Assembly (NCBI GenBank): GCA_030630015.1
Contig: DAOVNV010000037.1
Location: 1-13,412, forward strand
Reading direction: 5' to 3'
From: Desulfuromonadales bacterium
GTDB lineage: Bacteria > Desulfobacterota > Desulfuromonadia > Desulfuromonadales > BM103
DNA: 13,412 bases
A model generated the notes under the pieces. The model was not told the DNA's origin, ran no database searches, and worked only from the letters and a program-made list of their open reading frames with translations. A program made the position numbers and the translations under genes. Positions 1 through 7,141 of the stretch are shown in pieces; the first letter of the stretch is position 1, and each line of letters begins with the position of its first letter.

Positions 1-789
1 AAGCCCGGCGACGGTGGCCTGCTGATGGCCGCCAAGGTGGCCGAGCACATTCAGGCCATCCGCGGCGTACCCCGCACCGACCTGCTGTCGCCGCCCAACC
101 ACCAGGGCCTCTACTCCATCGAGGAGAGCGTGCAGAAGATGTTCCTCTCCTTCAACGCCGCGTTCAAGTTTCGTGTGCCGGTGGCGATCAAGGTTGCAGC
201 GTCTGCTACCAGCGTTTCGGTGTTCAACAACCTGGTGCGCGACCCCTACAATATTGTCGGCGGTTTTTTCCTGGACGGCATCGACGGTGGCACCGGGGCA
301 GCCCACGAGGTTTCCCTCGACCATACCGGTCATCCGATCGTGTCGAAACTGCGTGACTGCTACATGGCTGCGGTCGCCCAGGGCCGGCAGGGTCAGATTC
401 CGCTTTGGGCTGCCGGAGGTCTCGGCAAGACTGGCGACTTGGCGGCTGATGCTTTCAAGATGATCTCCCTGGGCGCCAATGGTGTGTTCACCGGCAAGCT
501 GATCCTGCAGATGGCCGGCTGTGTCGGCAACGACATGGGGCGCTGCAATGCCTGCAATACCGGCAAGTGCCCAGTTGGCATCACGACCCAGGAGCCGCAA
601 CTGGTGCATCGCCTGGATGTCGACAAGGTTGCCCAGAATATCGTCAACTACTACCTGGCGATGGATACTGAATTCAGGAAGTTGATGGCGCCGATCGGCA
701 ACTCCTCGCTGCCGGTTGGACGTTCGGACGCGCTGATCGCCACTGATCGGGCTGTCGCCGACAGGCTGCAGATTCAGTACGTATGTTAA
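1..789 (+). CDS. gltB: Glutamate synthase FMN-binding domain protein, 5'-truncated
   Basis: This is the C-terminal 262 residues of a glutamate synthase large-subunit FMN/Fe-S domain protein. The frame is open from base 1, so the gene begins outside the window. The enzyme's FMN domain reduces 2-iminoglutarate to glutamate in the cytoplasm during ammonia assimilation. Visible marks, numbered from base 1, are the FMN/substrate-loop motif DGIDGGTGA at 92-100 and a cysteine cluster at C174, C182, C185 and C190 ending in CPVGITTQ. That cluster is the usual Fe-S site next to the FMN. It has more closely spaced cysteines than the bacterial 3Fe-4S site, which resembles the archaeal-type GltB arrangement. 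No GXGXG domain follows; that domain is instead in the next gene, so the enzyme is split across at least two genes. The missing amidotransferase domain may be a further upstream gene (inference). The gene ends in TAA. Confidence 0.9.
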   Translation, partial: KPGDGGLLMAAKVAEHIQAIRGVPRTDLLSPPNHQGLYSIEESVQKMFLSFNAAFKFRVPVAIKVAASATSVSVFNNLVRDPYNIVGGFFLDGIDGGTGAAHEVSLDHTGHPIVSKLRDCYMAAVAQGRQGQIPLWAAGGLGKTGDLAADAFKMISLGANGVFTGKLILQMAGCVGNDMGRCNACNTGKCPVGITTQEPQLVHRLDVDKVAQNIVNYYLAMDTEFRKLMAPIGNSSLPVGRSDALIATDRAVADRLQIQYVC

Positions 790-795
790 ATTCAG

Positions 796-864
796 GCACG
801 AGGAACGCGGCACGAGGCACGAGGAAAGCTTTAAAGGTTTTCGCGTCCCGCGCCCCGCGCCCCG
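796..864. repeat. Quasi-palindromic heptamer repeat element
   Basis: Four head-to-tail 7-bp units close to GCACGAG lie at 796-823. After an 18-bp spacer, three units of the form CGCGYCC plus a partial unit lie at 842-864. The second block is nearly the reverse complement of the first, and most differences are A-to-G transitions. A minus-strand transcript would therefore pair through G-U wobbles, whereas a plus-strand transcript would have A-C mismatches. The element fills most of the 93-bp gap between the two glutamate synthase genes. A T6 tract follows at 865-870 and the GAGG ribosome-binding site of the next gene at 871-874. The function is unknown. An attenuator or partial terminator acting between the two genes is possible but not shown. 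Confidence 0.75.
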
Positions 865-882
865 TTTTTTGAGGTTTTAAAT

Positions 883-3198
883 ATGTCCGCTAAAATTTCA
901 GCATTTGACCAGAACAATCAGCGCATCTCCACGCAGCAGCTTCTGCAGCAGATTTATGCTGAACTGGAGAAGGGAGAGACCTCCTTCGAGGTGCTTTCGT
1001 CGGGTCATCACGACATCGGCGGTCCGCTCTGGACCGAGGATGGTTCTCCGCTGTATTTCGAGGTCCGTAACCCCGGGCAGCGAATCGGCTCTTTCGGTCT
1101 GGAAGGGACTGAAATCCTGGTGCATGGTTCGGCGCCGGCGGATGCCGGTTGGCTGAATGCCGGAGCCACCCTGACAATCCTCGGTGACGGTGGCGACACC
1201 ACGGCGCACTGTTCCGCCAGCGGCAAGATCTACGTAGCCGGCCGGGTCGGCACCCGTTCCGGATCCCTGATGAAGCATGACCCGGCCTATGATGCGCCGC
1301 AGTTCTGGGTCCTGAAGAATACCGGCTCTTTCCCCTTCGAGTTCATGGGCGGCGGCATCGGCGTGGTCTGCGGCTACGACAGTGATGGGTTTGAATCAGT
1401 ACTCGGTGATCGCGCCTGTGTCGGTATGGTCGGTGGAACCATCTATGTGCGCGGGCCGGTCAACAACCTGTCCGAAGAGGTCTGGTTGCTCGATCTGGAC
1501 GATGCCGATCAGCAGTTTTTGACTGAAAACATGCCGGTTTTCCTAGGCAAGATCAAACGTCCCAAGCTGCTGAAGGACCTCACTGATTTCTCGCAATGGA
1601 AGAAGATTCTTGCCAAGACCTACGAGGAGCGCAATATCCATTCACGCATCACCATGCGGGAATTCCGCCTCAACAACTGGGTTGCGGATGGCGGCATCTT
1701 CGGTGGTTTGGTGCAGGATGATTACGGTCAAGTGGCCGGCCTGGTTAATACCGGCGAGGATCGTCTGCAGATTCCCCACTGGCAGGACAAGCGCTTTGGT
1801 GCTCCCTGCCAGGTAGCCTGCCCTTCCAATATCCCGACCCAGGACCGTATCAACCTGCTGCGCCAAGGTAAGTACGAGGAAGCCCTGCAACTGGTTCTCA
1901 AGTACTCGCCGTTCCCGGCCAGCGTCTGCGGCGAAGTCTGTCCGAACCCCTGCATGGACGCCTGCAGCCGGCGTTACGTCGATAAACCGGTGACCATGAA
2001 GGAACTGGGACGCCTGTCGCGCGATGTGCCGGCTCCCGAACTGCAGCCCGCCAGCGGCAAGCATATTGCGGTGATCGGCGGCGGCCCCGGCGGCTTGTCA
2101 GCCGCCTGGCAGCTGCGTCTGCTTGGTCACCAGGTTACGGTTTATGAAGCTGACACGGAAGTTGGCGGCAAACTGCGCCAGGTCATCCCGACAGAACGTC
2201 TGCCGGAGGATTCGCTCAATTCCGAAATCAAGCGCATCAAGGATATCGGTATCGAGATCAAGGCCGGTACCAAGGTTGACACGGCGCTGTTTGAAACGCT
2301 TCGCAAGGAGAGTGATGCTGTGGTTATCGCTTCCGGTGCTCACAATGCGGTGGTGATCCCCTTCCCCGGCCATGAACGGCTGGTCAAGGGCCTGGATTTC
2401 CTCAAGGAGGTCAACGCCGGCAAGCAGCCGAAAGTAGGGAAACGGGTTGTGGTGCTCGGTGCCGGCAATGCCGGCATGGATACCTGTCTCGGTGCCTATG
2501 CCATGGGGGCCGAAAAAGTGATCGCCATCGATATTCAGCGTCCGGCGGCCTTCAAACACGAGATCGATCATGTCAAAGCCCTCGGTGGCGAGGTTCGTTG
2601 GCCGGTGTTTACCGATAAGATCACTGCAGAGGGCCTGTGGACCAAGGAGGGCGAACTGATCGAGGCCGACATGGTTATTATTGCGATCGGTGAACGGCCC
2701 GACCTGTCCTACGTGCCGCGCGAATGGTTGACCGATCGCGGCATGATGGATGTTGACGCCTGCGGCCAGGTGGCCAAGGCGCCGGGTGTGTTTGCCATCG
2801 GCGACACCACTGAGCCCGGCCTGCTGACACATGCTATCGGTGCTGGCCAGGAAGCTGCCTTGCAGATCGATGACCTGCTGGCTGGTAAGGAACTCGTACC
2901 GATCGTCAAGCCCGAAATGATCAACCAAAGTTGCCTGTCCAAGGAACTGTTCAAGCCGCGCAACCGCGGCAAGTTCTGCATCACTGACGCCAAGGATGAA
3001 ACAATCCGTTGTATCTCCTGCGGCACCTGCCGTGATTGCACCATGTGTCTGGAGGCCTGCCCGGAAGGTGCGATCCGCCGAGTCGAAGAAGAAGATGGAA
3101 CTTTCGAGTATCTCTCAGACGACCACGATTGCATCGGCTGCGGCGTGTGTGCCGGAATCTGCCCCTGCGGGGTCTGGGCGATGGAACTCAAGGTGTAG
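883..3198 (+). CDS. Fused glutamate synthase GXGXG domain / GltD-like FAD-NADPH oxidoreductase with ferredoxin domain
   Basis: This 771-residue cytoplasmic fusion should supply electrons from NAD(P)H to the FMN/Fe-S subunit encoded just upstream. Residues 1 to about 230 form the glycine-rich GXGXG beta-helix domain normally found at the C terminus of the glutamate synthase large subunit. Next comes the GltD-type N-terminal Fe-S region, with C309, C313, C349, C353, C357 and C361. The FAD-binding GGGPGG follows at 399-404 and the second Rossmann motif GAGNAG at 526-531. A GDTTEPGLLTHAIGAGQEAA-type FAD C-terminal motif follows. The tail adds two ferredoxin-like cysteine sets: C710, C713, C716, C719, C722, C726 and C750, C753, C756, C760, C762. 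The first set has two cysteines more than a standard cluster needs. The ATG at 883 has GAGG eight bases upstream. Electron donor or acceptor could be ferredoxin as well as NADPH. This is inferred from the extra clusters. Homologues have been annotated as sulfide dehydrogenase-like proteins, but the GXGXG domain and the neighbour favour glutamate synthase. Confidence 0.88.
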   Translation: MSAKISAFDQNNQRISTQQLLQQIYAELEKGETSFEVLSSGHHDIGGPLWTEDGSPLYFEVRNPGQRIGSFGLEGTEILVHGSAPADAGWLNAGATLTILGDGGDTTAHCSASGKIYVAGRVGTRSGSLMKHDPAYDAPQFWVLKNTGSFPFEFMGGGIGVVCGYDSDGFESVLGDRACVGMVGGTIYVRGPVNNLSEEVWLLDLDDADQQFLTENMPVFLGKIKRPKLLKDLTDFSQWKKILAKTYEERNIHSRITMREFRLNNWVADGGIFGGLVQDDYGQVAGLVNTGEDRLQIPHWQDKRFGAPCQVACPSNIPTQDRINLLRQGKYEEALQLVLKYSPFPASVCGEVCPNPCMDACSRRYVDKPVTMKELGRLSRDVPAPELQPASGKHIAVIGGGPGGLSAAWQLRLLGHQVTVYEADTEVGGKLRQVIPTERLPEDSLNSEIKRIKDIGIEIKAGTKVDTALFETLRKESDAVVIASGAHNAVVIPFPGHERLVKGLDFLKEVNAGKQPKVGKRVVVLGAGNAGMDTCLGAYAMGAEKVIAIDIQRPAAFKHEIDHVKALGGEVRWPVFTDKITAEGLWTKEGELIEADMVIIAIGERPDLSYVPREWLTDRGMMDVDACGQVAKAPGVFAIGDTTEPGLLTHAIGAGQEAALQIDDLLAGKELVPIVKPEMINQSCLSKELFKPRNRGKFCITDAKDETIRCISCGTCRDCTMCLEACPEGAIRRVEEEDGTFEYLSDDHDCIGCGVCAGICPCGVWAMELKV

Positions 3199-3205
3199 GC
3201 GTTCG

Positions 3206-3257
3206 AGCTGTAAGCTGTAAGCTTGAAGCTATAAGCTATAAGCTAGAAGCAGTAAGC
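3206..3257. repeat. Seven tandem 7-bp AGCTRTA-type units
   Basis: Seven consecutive heptamers (AGCTGTA twice, AGCTTGA, AGCTATA twice, AGCTAGA, AGCAGTA) run from 3206 to 3254, followed by a partial AGC. The array starts eight bases after the stop codon of the glutamate synthase fusion and runs directly into the GGGACAGTCCC hairpin. AGCT is self-complementary, so many alternative small pairings are possible. The unit length of 7 matches the repeat upstream of the same gene, although the sequence is different. The function is unknown. Confidence 0.85.
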
Positions 3258-3258
3258 C

Positions 3259-3292
3259 GGGGACAGTCCCGTGGAAAACCGGGACAGTCCCC
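3259..3292. repeat. REP-like hairpin made of two GGGACAGTCCC palindromes
   Basis: Two copies of GGGACAGTCCC, each a perfect 5-bp dyad around a central A, lie at 3259-3270 and 3281-3292 and are separated by GTGGAAAACC. Together they also form one larger inverted repeat with a single central A-A mismatch. The element lies between convergent genes: the plus-strand glutamate synthase gene ends at 3198 and the minus-strand efflux operon ends at 3300. It may end or stabilise both transcripts. No T-run follows on either strand, so it is not a canonical intrinsic terminator. Similar GGGACAGTCCC elements are often associated with REP-type repeats mobilised by IS200-like transposases. That link is from memory and was not checked here. 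Confidence 0.8.
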
Positions 3293-3299
3293 TCAAAGA

Positions 3300-3836
3300 T
3301 TACTTATAGTCAAAGTTGTATTCGAAGGTGCGTTTCTGCCCGTCGTCCAGTTTAGAACCGACGATGAAGACATAGGCTCCTTTCTCGGGCAGGATGACGT
3401 CCGCACCGAAATGTCCCTGCATGCCCATCAGTTTGACCGGATTGCCAGTCTTGCCGTCCGGACCCTTGATTTTTACCGCCACAGTTCCGGTTTCGATCGG
3501 ATCCCCGCTCTTGTCATCATGCAGCATCAGCATGAAGTGGTGCGAGATATCCATACCCATTTTGGCCATGGCTGCGCTGACATCCTTGATGTGGGCCATA
3601 CCGGTAACACCGTCGACGCTGGTGTTTTTCAGCATCAGCATCTTGCCGTCTGCGCTCATGCCGTCATGACCGGCAGCCATGTTATGGCCCTGGTGGGCCT
3701 CTTGTACGTGGTTGTCATGCCCGGCGCTCATGTCGTGCCCCTTGTGGTTGTTTTGATCATGATGCATGGCCAGGGCCAGCGAGCCGTTGAAAACCAGCAT
3801 TGCTGCCAGAAAAAACATCCATACGAAGTGTTTCAT
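3300..3836 (-). CDS. His/Met-rich exported metal-binding protein of the efflux operon
   Basis: This 178-residue protein has a signal peptide at about 1-23, ending ALA, so it should act in the periplasm. The mature N terminus (24-60) holds nine histidines and four methionines and has an internal duplication, GHDMSAGHD at 33-41 and GHNMAAGHD at 50-58. The rest looks like a compact beta-rich domain with further Met/His pairs (M93, M95, H99, H100, M102, M104, M137, M139, H142) and a PEKGAYVFIVG strand. I infer a copper or silver chaperone or buffer that feeds the pump, the place CusF fills in E. coli, although it does not look like CusF. The C-terminal half resembles YtkA/CopC-like periplasmic domains only loosely. 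The ATG overlaps the cusA-like stop codon by 4 bp (ATGA), and AAAGGAG sits six bases upstream, inside the end of the pump gene. It is the last gene of the operon. Confidence 0.85.
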   Translation of the reverse strand: MKHFVWMFFLAAMLVFNGSLALAMHHDQNNHKGHDMSAGHDNHVQEAHQGHNMAAGHDGMSADGKMLMLKNTSVDGVTGMAHIKDVSAAMAKMGMDISHHFMLMLHDDKSGDPIETGTVAVKIKGPDGKTGNPVKLMGMQGHFGADVILPEKGAYVFIVGSKLDDGQKRTFEYNFDYK

Positions 3837-6800
3837 GTTGTGCTCCTTTCGGTGGCCAATTCCTTGTGGCCTGTTATGTTGGATGGTTCACTATCCAGTT
3901 CATTCGTTGCTGTCGGTTGATCCGTTTTGTCCAGGCAGCGTCCGCGCCAGAGGAAGAAGATCACCGGGTAGACCAGCAGTTCCATCACGCCGGACGTGAC
4001 CACGCCACCCACCATCGGGGCGGCAATGCGCTTCATGACATCGGCCCCGGCGCCGTGGCTCCACATGATGGGCAACAGGCCGGCAATGATGACGGCAATG
4101 GTCATGACTTTGGGGCGGATCCTTTTGACTGCACCATGGTGTATAGCCTGCACCAGATCACCGCGGGTCAGCATCCGACCGTGCTGGGCCCACTTGTTGT
4201 AGGCAAGATCAAGGTAAAGCAGCATGACCACGCCTGTCTCGGCATCCAGTCCGGCCAGGGCGATCACGCCGACCCAGACCGCGACCGAGGTGTTGTAGCC
4301 CAGCCAGTAGATCAGCCAGAAGGCGCCGACCAGGGAGAAGGGTACGGCGAGCAGAACGATGCCGGTTTTGACGAAAGATTTTGTGTTCAAATAGATGATC
4401 ACGACGATACTCATCAGCGTGAGCGGAATGATCAGCATGAACCGCTTGCGCGCCGATTCCATGTATTCATACTGGCCGCTCCAGACGATGCTGTAGCCTG
4501 TCGGGATGTCGATATTTTCAGCGACAGCGGCACGGGCCTGTTTAACGTAGGTGCCGATATCGATGCCCTTGATGTCCACATAGACCCAGGCCGTCTGCCG
4601 GGAATTTTCACTTTTGATACTGGGCGGACCCTTGCTGAAACTGATCTTGGCCACCTGGGAGACCGGAATATGCTTGCCGTTCGGCAGAGGCACCAGAACG
4701 CGGCCCAGGGCATCGAGGTTGTTGCGATAATCGCGCATGTAGCGGATGTTGATCGGGTAGCGCTCCAGGCCTTCGACTGTCTGACTGATGTTCATGCCGC
4801 CGATGGCCGACTGGATCACATCCTGCACGTCGCCCACGGTGAGGCCGTAGCGGGCGATCTCGGCGCGATCGACCTTGAAATCAAGGTAATTGCCGCCGGT
4901 CACCCGTTCGCAAAAGGCGCTCAGAGTCCCAGGCAAGGTGCGGACCAGGGCTTCGATCTGTTCGCCGATCTCGCTGAGGACATTCAGGTCGTCACCCATC
5001 ACTTTGATGCCGACCGGGGTTTTGATCCCGGTGGAGAGCATGTCGATGCGGGTTTTGATCGGCATAGTCCAGGCATTGGTCAGCCCCGGGAACTGGATCG
5101 CGCTGTTGAGTTCGGTGATCAACTGGTCAGGCGAGATGGTTTTTTCTTCCGGCAGGACCTTCCGCAACAGGCGTTTGGACCATTCCTGGGATTCCGGCCA
5201 GTCAGAGTAGAAGCGTTTGACGTGAGCTTTGCGCCACTCCTTTTCCGGTTTCAGCATGATAGTAGTCTCGAGCATGGAGAGGGGGGCCGGGTCAGTGGCC
5301 GTCTCGGCGCGGCCAGCTTTACCGAAGACCCGCTCGACTTCCGGGAAACTGGCGATGATCCGGTCGGTCTGCTGCAGTAGTTCCCGCGCCTTGGTGATCG
5401 ATATGCCGGGCAGGGTGGTTGGCATGTAGAGCAGATCCCCTTCGTTGAGGGGCGGCATGAACTCGGACCCCATCTTGTACAAAGGCCAGGAGGCGGACAG
5501 GATCAGGAGCAGGGCGGCCAGTAGTGTGGTCTTGCGCCAGCGCAGCACCAGGTCGACCAGAGGGCGATAGTTGCGGATTAGAATGCGGTTGATCGGATTG
5601 GCGTGCTCCGGTCGGATGCGGCCGCGCACGAACCAGCCCATCAGGACCGGGACCAGGGTGATCGAAAGCAGGGCCGCTGCGGCCATCGAATAAGTTTTCG
5701 TATAGGCCAGCGGCTTGAACAGGCGTCCAGACTGCTCCTGCAGGGCGAAGACCGGCACGAAGGAAATGGTAATCACCAGCAGTGAATAGAACAGGGTCGG
5801 GCCGACTTCGCATGCGGCAGCGCGGATGATGTCCCAGTGCGGCTTTTTGCCGCGGTCCCGTTCGATATGTTTGTGGGCATTTTCGATCATGATGATCGCC
5901 GCATCGATCATTGCGCCGATCGCGATCGCAATACCGCCGAGACTCATGATGTTGGCATTAATCCCTTGGGCGGCCATGATCACGAAAGCCATCAGAATAG
6001 CCACCGGCAGGGTCAGGATGGCCACCAGCGAACTGGGCAGGTGGAACAGGAAGAGCGCGGTGACGATGGCCACCACCAGACTCTCCTCGAACAATTTTTC
6101 ACGGAGCGTGGACACGGCGCGCTGGATCAGTCCTGATCGGTCATAGACCGGGATGATGCTCACGCCTTCCGGCAGGCCAACCTGCAGTTCGGTCAGCTTG
6201 GTTTTGACATTTTCGATGGTCTGCAAAGCGTTCTCGCCGAACCGCATGACGATGATCCCGCCGGCCGCTTCGCCGCGACCGTCCAGTTCGGCCAGTCCGC
6301 GCCGCAGTTCGGGCCCGATGGAAACCCGCCCGATGTCACGCAGCAGAATAGGCGTGCCGCGGCCGTCTGTGCCGACCACCACTTGTTCCAGATCGGCGGT
6401 GGACTGGATGTAACCGAGACCGCGCACCATGAATTCAGTTTCAGCCAGTTCGACCAGGCGTCCGCCGACATCACTGTTGCTGCGCTGGATGGCGCGTTTG
6501 ATGGTCGAGATCGGCAGGTGATAGGCGAGCAGGCGGTCCGGGTCGATCTCCACCTGGTACTGCTTGACGAAACCACCGATGCTGGCGACTTCGGAAACGC
6601 CGTCGACGGCCGTCAGTTCATACTTGAGGTACCAGTCCTGGATCGAACGCAGTTGCTGCAGATCATGACGATCGCTTTCGAGCACATACTCGTAGATCCA
6701 GCCGACCCCGGTTGCATCCGGACCGAGGCTCGGCGAAACGCCGGCAGGAAGATTGCGCGAGGCGTAATTGAGATACTCGAGAACCCTGGAACGCGCCCAG

Positions 6801-7111
6801 TAAAGGTCAGTGCCTTCTTCGAAAATAATGTATATAAACGACATGCCGAAGAAGGAATAGCCCCTGACCACCTTGGCGTGGGGTACGGCCAGCATCTGGG
6901 TGGTCAGCGGGTAGGTCACCTGATCTTCGACCACCTGCGGCGCCTGTCCCGGATAATCGGTGAAAATGATGACCTGCACGTCGGAGAGGTCCGGGATGGC
7001 GTCGATCGGCGTCCGCTCAAGGGCAAAAATCCCCAGCGCGATGGCCACCGCCGTCAGGGCGATGACCAGGTACCTGTTTCTGATTGACCACTCGATGATT
7101 TTCTCAAGCAT
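3833..7111 (-). CDS. cusA: CusA-type heavy-metal RND efflux pump (Cu/Ag)
   Basis: This 1092-residue inner-membrane proton/metal antiporter is the motor of a tripartite efflux system. The start MLEKIIEWSIRNRYLVI is typical of the heavy-metal RND family. The proton-relay helix reads AIGAMIDAAIIMIEN, with D403 and E410. That is the CusA (Cu/Ag) pattern rather than the DFG-xx-VDGAVV pattern of CzcA. Methionines at M563 (LLYMPTTLPG), M613 (LSMLETT) and M691 (RIDMLSTG) align with the E. coli CusA metal-binding triad M573, M623 and M672. The 50-residue spacing between the first two is kept. Between the second and third there is an extra segment of about 29 residues near 626-655, and the C terminus has a hydrophilic tail. 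The ATG at 7111 follows the cusB-like stop by 30 nt and has AAAGG about eight bases upstream. The gene ends in a 4-bp overlap with the next gene. The Cu/Ag assignment is strong for the family, but the true substrate is inferred. Confidence 0.93.
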   Translation of the reverse strand: MLEKIIEWSIRNRYLVIALTAVAIALGIFALERTPIDAIPDLSDVQVIIFTDYPGQAPQVVEDQVTYPLTTQMLAVPHAKVVRGYSFFGMSFIYIIFEEGTDLYWARSRVLEYLNYASRNLPAGVSPSLGPDATGVGWIYEYVLESDRHDLQQLRSIQDWYLKYELTAVDGVSEVASIGGFVKQYQVEIDPDRLLAYHLPISTIKRAIQRSNSDVGGRLVELAETEFMVRGLGYIQSTADLEQVVVGTDGRGTPILLRDIGRVSIGPELRRGLAELDGRGEAAGGIIVMRFGENALQTIENVKTKLTELQVGLPEGVSIIPVYDRSGLIQRAVSTLREKLFEESLVVAIVTALFLFHLPSSLVAILTLPVAILMAFVIMAAQGINANIMSLGGIAIAIGAMIDAAIIMIENAHKHIERDRGKKPHWDIIRAAACEVGPTLFYSLLVITISFVPVFALQEQSGRLFKPLAYTKTYSMAAAALLSITLVPVLMGWFVRGRIRPEHANPINRILIRNYRPLVDLVLRWRKTTLLAALLLILSASWPLYKMGSEFMPPLNEGDLLYMPTTLPGISITKARELLQQTDRIIASFPEVERVFGKAGRAETATDPAPLSMLETTIMLKPEKEWRKAHVKRFYSDWPESQEWSKRLLRKVLPEEKTISPDQLITELNSAIQFPGLTNAWTMPIKTRIDMLSTGIKTPVGIKVMGDDLNVLSEIGEQIEALVRTLPGTLSAFCERVTGGNYLDFKVDRAEIARYGLTVGDVQDVIQSAIGGMNISQTVEGLERYPINIRYMRDYRNNLDALGRVLVPLPNGKHIPVSQVAKISFSKGPPSIKSENSRQTAWVYVDIKGIDIGTYVKQARAAVAENIDIPTGYSIVWSGQYEYMESARKRFMLIIPLTLMSIVVIIYLNTKSFVKTGIVLLAVPFSLVGAFWLIYWLGYNTSVAVWVGVIALAGLDAETGVVMLLYLDLAYNKWAQHGRMLTRGDLVQAIHHGAVKRIRPKVMTIAVIIAGLLPIMWSHGAGADVMKRIAAPMVGGVVTSGVMELLVYPVIFFLWRGRCLDKTDQPTATNELDSEPSNITGHKELATERSTT

Positions 7112-7141
7112 GCGGATCGCCTTTACAGTGTCGCGGGAGAG

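Noticed and set aside
815..830. Possible sigma-54 promoter AGGCACGAGGAAAGCT upstream of the glutamate synthase fusion gene
   Set aside because: GG-N10-GC spacing is present, but the -12 box has AA instead of TT, and the GGCAC part comes from the heptamer repeat, which would create it by chance.
2098..2928. A 276-codon minus-strand frame inside the glutamate synthase fusion gene
   Set aside because: It is antisense to conserved FAD/NADPH-binding sequence, with no upstream ribosome-binding site or protein motif noticed.
3206..3292. A CRISPR-like array
   Set aside because: The units are only 7 bp and contiguous with no spacers, and no cas genes are present.
3259..3292. Classical intrinsic terminator for the glutamate synthase or efflux transcript
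   Set aside because: The hairpin is good, but neither strand has a T-run after it, so it is listed as a repeat only.
3800..5380. A 526-codon open frame on the plus strand opposite the cusA-like gene
   Set aside because: The translation is rich in Asp, His and Gly with no domain pattern, as expected from the reverse of a GC-rich gene. The minus-strand pump gene explains the region.
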